NCBI GenBank assembly: GCA_016293865.1
Contig: JAEDDG010000001.1
Location: 62,001-126,000, forward strand
Reading direction: 5' to 3'
From: Oscillospiraceae bacterium
GTDB lineage: Bacteria > Bacillota > Clostridia > Oscillospirales > Oscillospiraceae
Length of the DNA stretch: 64,000 bases
The translations under genes were made by a program, and so were the position numbers. Position 1 is the first letter of the stretch. Each line of letters opens with the position of its first letter. Below, in pieces: positions 58,708 to 64,000 of this stretch. Below the pieces are notes generated by a model, which was not told the DNA's origin, did not search any database, and saw only the letters and a list, made by a program, of their open reading frames with translations.

Positions 58708-60585
58708 CTACTGCGCAAGTTCTTCCCACCGGGCATATTTTTCCTCAAGCTGCGCTGCCAGTTCCGCCCGACGCGCATCCACTTCCATCAGCTTTTCATA
58801 ATCCGTGGCGTTTTCCTCCGCCAGCGCGTCAAGCTCGGCAGACTGCGCCTCCAGCCCGGCAATTTCCTTTTCCAGTTTGGCGATCAGCCGCTCCGTGCTG
58901 CGGGGCGTCTCCCGCTTCTGCTTCTGCGGTCTGGGCTCCGCGCTGCGCACCGTCTCTTTCTCCGCCTGCTGCCGGAGCGCCGCAGCGCTTTTGTATGCCC
59001 TGTACTGCTCATATGTTCCCCGGAAATCACGGATTGTCCCGTTTTCCAGTTCCCAGATGCGGCTGGCAAAACGGTTGATGAAATACCGGTCATGGCTGAC
59101 GAACAGAAGCGTCCCGGCGTAATCCTCCACCGCTTCTTCAATCCACTCCCTGGATGCAATGTCCAGATGGTTCGTGGGCTCGTCCAGAATGAGGAAATTG
59201 ATGTCGCCGCGCATCAGAATGCACAGCCGCAGCCGGCTCTTTTCCCCGCCGGACAGCTGCGACACCGGCCGGAAAACATCCTCGCCGGAAAATTTGAACG
59301 CCCCCAGCCGGTCCCTGGCCTCCTGGGGCTGGTAATTCTCGTCATAGATCAGCGTGTCCAGCACACTGCGCTGGGGATTTTCAAAGTGCACAACCTGCTC
59401 CAGACAGGCCGTTTTCACAGCCGGTCCGCGCTTGACGATGCCGCGGTCCGGCGTCTGCCTGCCTGTCAGAATCTGCAGAAGCGTCGTTTTTCCCGTGCCG
59501 TTGTCTCCGATCAGGGCGATGCGCTCCCCCGGCCGGATGGTCAGTTCCAGATCCGAGAAAAGCGTGCGGCCGTCAAAGGACTTGGTCACGCCCTCCAGGC
59601 TCAGGACCTCGTCGCCCTGGAATTCCTTCTCGGAAAACCGGCCCTTCATCTTCCGCTCTGTGTCCGGCCGCTCCGTTGACAGCTTTTCGATGCGCTTTTC
59701 CATGGAAAACGCGCGCTTGTGCAGCTTGTCATTGCCCATAAAGGCCCACAGGTGCAGCTTGTCGGCGGCCTGCTGCAGCCGTCTGACCTCCGCCTGTTCC
59801 TTTTCATAGCGCTTGAGCTGCTCCTGATAGCGCCGCTCCTTTTCCGCTACATAAAAGCTATAATTGCCGCTGTAAAGCGCCGCCTTTCCGCCGGTAATCT
59901 CCACGCAGCGGGTCACTGCCTTGTCCAGAAAATACCGGTCATGGCTGATGGCCACAACCGTACCGCGGAAATGGGCCAGATAATCCTCCAGCCATTCAGC
60001 CGCGCGCATATCCAGGTGGTTCGTGGGCTCGTCCAGAAGAAGAATATCCGTGTCCTCCAGAATCAGCCGCGCCAGATTCATGCGGGTCTTCTCTCCGCCG
60101 GACAGCTGGGAAAACAGCTGGCGGCGCTGGACGTCCGGAATGCCGAGACCGTTGGCCACTGTGTTGCGCAGCCGGTCCATTTCATAGCCATCCCTGCGGA
60201 TAAATTCCGTGCTCAGCCGGTCATATTCCGCCAGAACCGCCGCCGACGTATCCTGCGCCATACGCCGCTCCAGCTCCTCCATCCGCGCACGCATGGCATA
60301 GAGCTCCCTGTGCGCGTCTTTCAGCACGTCCTCGCCCGTGTAATCCGCCGGATAATCCGGCATCTGAGCCACAAGTCCCACGCGCTTGCCCGGCGCAATC
60401 ACAACCTGCCCCTCATCCGGATACAGCTCGCCGCAGATGATCCGGAAAAGCGTGGTCTTCCCCGCTCCGTTTTTGCCCAGCAGGCCGATGTGCTCCCCCT
60501 CCAGGACGTCAAAAGTCACGCCGTCCAGAACGTTCACATCTTCCTCGAATGCCTTGACAATATTTTGTACAGAAATATCGGTCAT
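58708..60585 (-). CDS. ABC-F family ATPase
   Basis: A 625-residue soluble protein with two ABC domains (about 3-245 and 320-520) and no membrane segments. Both have Walker A (GKNGAGKTT; GDNGTGKTT), LSGGEK signature and LDEPTNHLD. The linker (about 245-315) and a C-terminal coiled coil (about 560-625) are of the Uup/YdiF kind. ABC-F proteins act on ribosomes stalled at hard sequences or by drugs; resistance is not implied. The start is ATG 60585 with a weak site. Confidence 0.92.
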   Translation of the reverse strand: MTDISVQNIVKAFEEDVNVLDGVTFDVLEGEHIGLLGKNGAGKTTLFRIICGELYPDEGQVVIAPGKRVGLVAQMPDYPADYTGEDVLKDAHRELYAMRARMEELERRMAQDTSAAVLAEYDRLSTEFIRRDGYEMDRLRNTVANGLGIPDVQRRQLFSQLSGGEKTRMNLARLILEDTDILLLDEPTNHLDMRAAEWLEDYLAHFRGTVVAISHDRYFLDKAVTRCVEITGGKAALYSGNYSFYVAEKERRYQEQLKRYEKEQAEVRRLQQAADKLHLWAFMGNDKLHKRAFSMEKRIEKLSTERPDTERKMKGRFSEKEFQGDEVLSLEGVTKSFDGRTLFSDLELTIRPGERIALIGDNGTGKTTLLQILTGRQTPDRGIVKRGPAVKTACLEQVVHFENPQRSVLDTLIYDENYQPQEARDRLGAFKFSGEDVFRPVSQLSGGEKSRLRLCILMRGDINFLILDEPTNHLDIASREWIEEAVEDYAGTLLFVSHDRYFINRFASRIWELENGTIRDFRGTYEQYRAYKSAAALRQQAEKETVRSAEPRPQKQKRETPRSTERLIAKLEKEIAGLEAQSAELDALAEENATDYEKLMEVDARRAELAAQLEEKYARWEELAQ

Positions 60586-60596
60586 GTTTCTCACCC

Positions 60597-60638
60597 AAAA
60601 AAAGCGGCCCGGACCGTCTTACTGCGGTTTCCGGGCCG
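60597..60638 (-). terminator. Terminator upstream of the ABC-F gene
   Basis: CGGCCCGG/CCGGGCCG stem (60605-60612 with 60631-60638) with a minus-strand T-run (60597-60603), ending the efp-CD1247 transcript. Confidence 0.85.
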
Positions 60639-60667
60639 TTTTGTGCAAAAATGTTCAGAGGCGGATC

Positions 60668-61159
60668 TCAGTCCTTGTCCTCTCCGTCCTCTTCCTCATC
60701 CTCATCGCAGTCACATTCGCCGTCAAACTCGAATTCCAGATCCTCGCCGCAGCTGGGGCATTTGAACGTGCCGTTGAGCAGCGTATCCTCGTCCACGGTG
60801 ATCTCCGTGTTGCACACAGGGCAGGTGACGCTGTACATCTCGTCGTCATCCTCGTCCTCATCGTGATGGTGATGATGGTGGCAGCCGCAGGACGCATCGT
60901 CGCAGCAGTCGTCTTCGTCCTCGTCGTCCTCGTCGTCTTCGTCATAAATGACGGACTCCAGCGCGGCCACATCGGCGGAAACGGAATCCAGCTCGTCGCC
61001 CAGCTCCACGGCGTTGTCCTCAAGATCCGCCACGTCGCCGGCCATATCGGTCAGAACGTCAAGAATACCGCTGATGATCTTGCCTTCTCCCTCTTCGGAA
61101 GACAGACCCATGCCCTCAAAAAGGCCCTTCAGGTATGCAACTTTTTCGGAATTGGTCAT
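60668..61159 (-). CDS. CD1247-type protein with acidic, His-rich and zinc-ribbon parts
   Basis: A 163-residue protein. Residues 1-70 are a helical domain like the CD1247 N-terminal family (SEKVAYLKGLFEGMGL). A run of Asp/Glu and a CGC-H6 stretch follow (about 72-105), then a zinc ribbon CPVC-x17-CPSC (about 112-136) and an acidic tail. Function is unknown; the natural hexahistidine and cysteines suggest metal binding. GGAGG precedes the ATG. efp lies 44 nt upstream. Confidence 0.8.
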   Translation of the reverse strand: MTNSEKVAYLKGLFEGMGLSSEEGEGKIISGILDVLTDMAGDVADLEDNAVELGDELDSVSADVAALESVIYDEDDEDDEDEDDCCDDASCGCHHHHHHDEDEDDDEMYSVTCPVCNTEITVDEDTLLNGTFKCPSCGEDLEFEFDGECDCDEDEEEDGEDKD

Positions 61160-61203
61160 TTCAGTACCTCCTGTCGGTATTGATCCGGTTGCGCAGGGCG
61201 CAC

Positions 61204-61767
61204 TCAGCCCTTCGCTCTCTCCAGATACTCGCCAATACGGGTGTCAATCTTGATCTTGTCGCCGGGATTGATGAACAGCGGCACCTTAACCTCAGCGCCG
61301 GTTTCAAGCGTCGCAGGCTTGGTCACGTTCGTGGCGGTATCGCCCTTGAAGCCGGGATCGGTGGCGGTCACTTCCAGAACAACAAACGTGGGCGGCTCAA
61401 CGTTGAACACCTTGCCCTTGAAGGACATGATGGTGCACTTCATGCCGTCCTTGACGAACTTGAAGTTGTCGCCGACTTTGCTGCTCTCAACGGGGATTTC
61501 CGTTCCGTCTTCATTGTAGAAGTAATAGAGATCTCCGTCCGTCCAGCTGTAATCCGCCTCAATGCGGTCAACATACGCGTTGTCAAACTTATCCTCGGGG
61601 TTGAAGCTCATCTCGCGGACAGCACCGGTGATGATGTCCTTGAACTTGGTGCGCACAAACGCAGCGCCCTTTCCCGGCTTGACGTGCTGAAACTCAACAA
61701 CGACTGCGGGATTTCCGTTATACTCGAAAGTTACGCCGTTTCTGAAATCACTTGCGGTAATTGGCAT
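61204..61767 (-). CDS. efp: Elongation factor P
   Basis: A 187-residue translation factor relieving stalling at polyproline. KOW-like domain I carries KPGKGAAFVRTK, with the lysine that is modified in other species; domains II and III are complete. AGGAGG is 7 nt before the ATG. pepP-like M24 is directly upstream, a common pairing. Confidence 0.97.
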   Translation of the reverse strand: MPITASDFRNGVTFEYNGNPAVVVEFQHVKPGKGAAFVRTKFKDIITGAVREMSFNPEDKFDNAYVDRIEADYSWTDGDLYYFYNEDGTEIPVESSKVGDNFKFVKDGMKCTIMSFKGKVFNVEPPTFVVLEVTATDPGFKGDTATNVTKPATLETGAEVKVPLFINPGDKIKIDTRIGEYLERAKG

Positions 61768-61811
61768 ATATAAATCCTCCTGAATAAAGTTACTACAAAA
61801 TTACTCCATGT

Positions 61812-61840
61812 ATTTTATTACAGAATCACATACATTGCAA
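61812..61840 (-). promoter_or_regulatory. Promoter of efp
   Basis: Minus-strand TTGCAA (61835-61840), a 17-nt spacer and TAAAAT (61812-61817), overlapping the M24 peptidase region boundary. Confidence 0.7.
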
Positions 61841-61848
61841 GATAAAAT

Positions 61849-62913
61849 TCACAAAATGATCAGGTTTCGCGGCGTTTTTGTGATATCTTCACAGCCGTCC
61901 GCGGTAATATACAGCACATCCTCGATCCGGACGCCGAAACGTCCCGGCAAATAGATGCCCGGCTCCGCCGAAATAACGGCGCCGGCAGGGATCGGATCGC
62001 CGCAAAGCGGCGACGCATTGGGCGCTTCATGGATATCCAGGCCCAGGCTGTGGCCGAAGGCATGGCCGAAATATGCGCCGTAGCCCGCCTGTTCAATGAC
62101 CGCGCGGCCCGCCGCGTCAATCTCACGGCCGGGCACGCCTGCCTTTGCGGCGGCGATTCCCGCCTTCTGCGCCGCCAGGACCGTGTCGTACACCCTGACC
62201 ATTTCGTCTGTAGGCCTGCCCAGGCAGAAGGTCCGCGTCTCATCGGAGCAGTAACCGTCCACCCTGCAGCCGAAATCGATGGTCACAAAGCCGTCGCCGA
62301 TGACTGTATCGTCCGGCACGCCGTGGGGCATGCTCGTCTTTTTCCCGGAAACCACAATCGGATCAAAGCTCTTGTCTTCCGCGCCGGCTCTGACCATGCG
62401 GTAAACAAGCTCTGCGGCGATGTCCCGCTCCCGGCTGCCGCGCAGCATGGGCAGCACGCCCTCCAGCGCGCTCTCGGCGATGCGCTGGGCGCGGATCATG
62501 GTCTCCAGTTCCTCACGGCTCTTGGACTGGCGCAGGAACACGAACAGCTTCTGCGCCGGCACAAGCTCAGCTCTGAGCTTTTCCCTGTAAGCCGTATAGG
62601 CGCTGACGGTCATCTCTCCGTCCTCAAAGCCCAGCTTTTCCACACGGTTTTCCGCAAGCGCGTCATTGATTCTGTCGGCATACGGATGTTTTCCGTCTGT
62701 CTGCAGCACCACGGCGCCGGAAACGGCGTTCTGCGCCGCTTCAATATAACGGGCATCCGTGAAAAAATACGCCCTCTTTTTTGTCACAAGCGCCGCGCCG
62801 GCAGACGACGGAAAACCGGTCACATACCGCCGGTTGGACTCTCCCGTAACCAGAACCGCGTCCAGCCCGAAGCGTTCAAGCGCCTGGGCGGCGCACTGAA
62901 AATGATCTCTCAT
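61849..62913 (-). CDS. M24 Xaa-Pro peptidase
   Basis: A 354-residue creatinase/prolidase-fold peptidase: an N-terminal domain (1-125), then a pita-bread domain. Metal ligands are TIDFGC and DETR (Asp), HAFGHSLGLDIHE (His), SAEPGIY (Glu) and RIEDVL (Glu). It removes residues before proline. GGCGGAGAC precedes the ATG. It is divergent from the gene at 63004. Confidence 0.93.
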   Translation of the reverse strand: MRDHFQCAAQALERFGLDAVLVTGESNRRYVTGFPSSAGAALVTKKRAYFFTDARYIEAAQNAVSGAVVLQTDGKHPYADRINDALAENRVEKLGFEDGEMTVSAYTAYREKLRAELVPAQKLFVFLRQSKSREELETMIRAQRIAESALEGVLPMLRGSRERDIAAELVYRMVRAGAEDKSFDPIVVSGKKTSMPHGVPDDTVIGDGFVTIDFGCRVDGYCSDETRTFCLGRPTDEMVRVYDTVLAAQKAGIAAAKAGVPGREIDAAGRAVIEQAGYGAYFGHAFGHSLGLDIHEAPNASPLCGDPIPAGAVISAEPGIYLPGRFGVRIEDVLYITADGCEDITKTPRNLIIL

Positions 62914-63003
62914 ATCTGTCTCCGCCTTTCTGTCATATACATACGCCCGGCATCATACGCTGTATTGGCTGCAAGGCCACACAACGGTACCTGAGGTGAA
63001 AAC

Positions 63004-63768
63004 ATGCAAGGAAACTTTTCCGTTCTGCTGGCCGTGCCCGGCGGTTTCCGCCGGCCGGCCGCGAACTTCGGACTGCCGCTTGTCCATATGGGCTACGCGC
63101 TGGACAGCACCCGGCTTTACCGCACGCATCCCCCGTCCGGCCGCGGCGGCGTCATGGCCGTCGACTGCACGGCGGATTATACCGGAACGCCCGGCGCGCT
63201 GGCTGCCGGCGCCATGCGCGAATGCACCGCGCGCGGCTTCACCGGCATTTTTCTGGACCGGGAGCAGCCGGCCGGGAAGGCGCTGGCCGCCGCCTGTACA
63301 GCGCTGGAACGCGCGTGCAGTGCCAGAGGCATCGCCCTGTATGTGTCACCCGCTCTGGCGCCGTATACGCGCACAGCCGCCGTCCTAGTCTCCACCGCCG
63401 TTTCCGGCGGGACGCTGGAACGCCGCATGACTGACGCCGCGGGGCGCTTCGGCCGCGGCCGGATTGCCATGGACATCGAACTGATGCGCGCGGATTTCAC
63501 GCCGCCGGCACCCGGCGGAAAAGGCACCGCTCTGACGGCCGAGGCCTTCGACGCGCTGGTACAGCGGCTGCATCCGAACGTCTTTTTCTCCGGCGACCTG
63601 TGCGCCAACTACTTCACTTACCGCGCCGGCGGCCGGACACACTTTGTTCTCTTTGACGACGCGTGGAGCATCCGGCGCAAGCTGGCGCTCGGCAAAAGGC
63701 TGGGTGTCCGGTGCGCCTTTCTCTTTTATCCGGAAGTGGAACCTTTTTTACCGCAGCTGCTCACATGA
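63004..63768 (+). CDS. Unknown protein, possibly TIM-barrel-like
   Basis: A 254-residue protein without a signal peptide. A run of strand-helix pairs, FTGIFLDREQP (about 80), RGIALYVSPAL (108), GRIAMDIELM (152) and RCAFLFYPEVE (237), looks like a barrel resembling the glycosidase family 18 clan, but no catalytic DxxDxDxE motif is seen. I do not know its function. AGGTGA precedes the ATG. It overlaps the convergent DUF951 gene by 21 nt. Confidence 0.7.
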   Translation: MQGNFSVLLAVPGGFRRPAANFGLPLVHMGYALDSTRLYRTHPPSGRGGVMAVDCTADYTGTPGALAAGAMRECTARGFTGIFLDREQPAGKALAAACTALERACSARGIALYVSPALAPYTRTAAVLVSTAVSGGTLERRMTDAAGRFGRGRIAMDIELMRADFTPPAPGGKGTALTAEAFDALVQRLHPNVFFSGDLCANYFTYRAGGRTHFVLFDDAWSIRRKLALGKRLGVRCAFLFYPEVEPFLPQLLT

Positions 63769-63957
63769 CAGCTCCTGTCCGCCGCGCTCCACGCGGCGGA
63801 TGCTTTTTTCCGCCTTGGACCGGGGATTCATAACCTCCCTGCCGCAGCCCAGACAGCGCAGCTTGAAATCCGCGCCGATCCGCAGCACCTCCCAGCGGCT
63901 GGAACCGCAGGGGTGCTGCTTTTTCATTTGCAGAATGTCGCCGACCCTGATATCCAT
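63748..63957 (-). CDS. DUF951 protein
   Basis: A 69-residue protein of the DUF951 family: DIRVGDILQMKKQHPCGS, then RIGADFKLRCLGCGREVM with CLGC as a probable metal site. Cytoplasmic, function unknown, conserved in Bacillota. It starts 2 nt after the stop of the gene upstream, whose end supplies AAGGAG. Confidence 0.9.
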   Translation of the reverse strand: MDIRVGDILQMKKQHPCGSSRWEVLRIGADFKLRCLGCGREVMNPRSKAEKSIRRVERGGQELSCEQLR

Positions 63958-63959
63958 CT

Positions 63960-64000
63960 CTACTTTTTCTCCTTGATCTGATCCCAGTATTTTTTTGCAG
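63960..64000 (-). CDS. 3' end of a gene cut by the window edge
   Basis: Minus-strand codons end in KKYWDQIKEKK followed by TAG at 63960-63962. The gene continues beyond 64000. Its tight coupling to DUF951 resembles the position of a small-conductance mechanosensitive channel in other Clostridia, but eleven residues cannot show that. Confidence 0.5.
   Translation of the reverse strand, partial: AKKYWDQIKEKK

Overview
This window looks like a chromosomal segment from a GC-rich, endospore-forming gut Clostridia, most like the Oscillospiraceae/Ruminococcaceae. The basis is the sporulation loci (yabP-yabQ-divIC-S1 protein; spmA-spmB), a Gram-positive style ffh-rpsP-khpA-rimM-trmD operon, an AbrB with a C-terminal zinc ribbon, and a bile salt hydrolase. 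This placement is inference from gene content; no rRNA or other phylogenetic marker was compared. Most of the window is ordinary, densely packed core chromosome with good Shine-Dalgarno sites and intrinsic terminators. I see no prophage, CRISPR array, transposase or integrase gene.

Positions 1-4137 are different: AT-rich, with a single gene, several inverted repeats and a tRNA-like 3' end at 16-38, ending at an intact tRNA-Ser(GGA). The gene (802-3321) encodes a membrane protein that joins an extracellular trypsin-like protease, a transmembrane segment, a kinase C-lobe remnant lacking catalytic residues, a second transmembrane segment and an extracellular TPR-like region. Diverged inverted copies of a repeat of about 150-170 bp flank it. 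This is the most unusual locus here.

From 4.4 to 12.5 kb: metG, the yab sporulation/division cluster (minus strand), then plus-strand envelope genes (G5-M23 peptidase, HtrA protease, secreted DUF1002 protein). From 12.6 to 23.9 kb: xylulokinase, AraC regulator, alpha/beta hydrolase, DUF3298-like lipoprotein, GNAT, abrB, spmAB, argS with its DUF1934 partner, and an XpaC-like membrane protein. From 24.0 to 28.9 kb lies a three-gene fructose-type PTS operon carrying every phosphotransfer domain on three polypeptides: DeoR-EIIA, EIIBC and HPr-EI. Four 10-bp repeats lie between its promoter and first gene.

From 29 to 41.5 kb: Na/Pi cotransporter with a possible PHO box, HD protein, a membrane-anchored protein of unknown function, a DUF6323/DUF6179-like pair, murI, a cytidylate-kinase-like protein, bile salt hydrolase, putP, a TetR regulator, an EamA exporter and a Cys-tailed coiled-coil protein. 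From 41.5 to 52.6 kb: lgt, two M16 peptidase-family proteins and a giant cyclic beta-1,2-glucan synthase-like protein of 2421 residues. From 52.7 to 57.7 kb: the ylxM-ffh-rpsP-khpA-rimM-trmD translation/secretion operon, followed by an M29 aminopeptidase. The rest holds a YdcF-like protein, an ABC-F ATPase, a CD1247-type zinc-ribbon protein, efp, an M24 peptidase, an unknown protein, a DUF951 protein and the 3' tip of a further gene.
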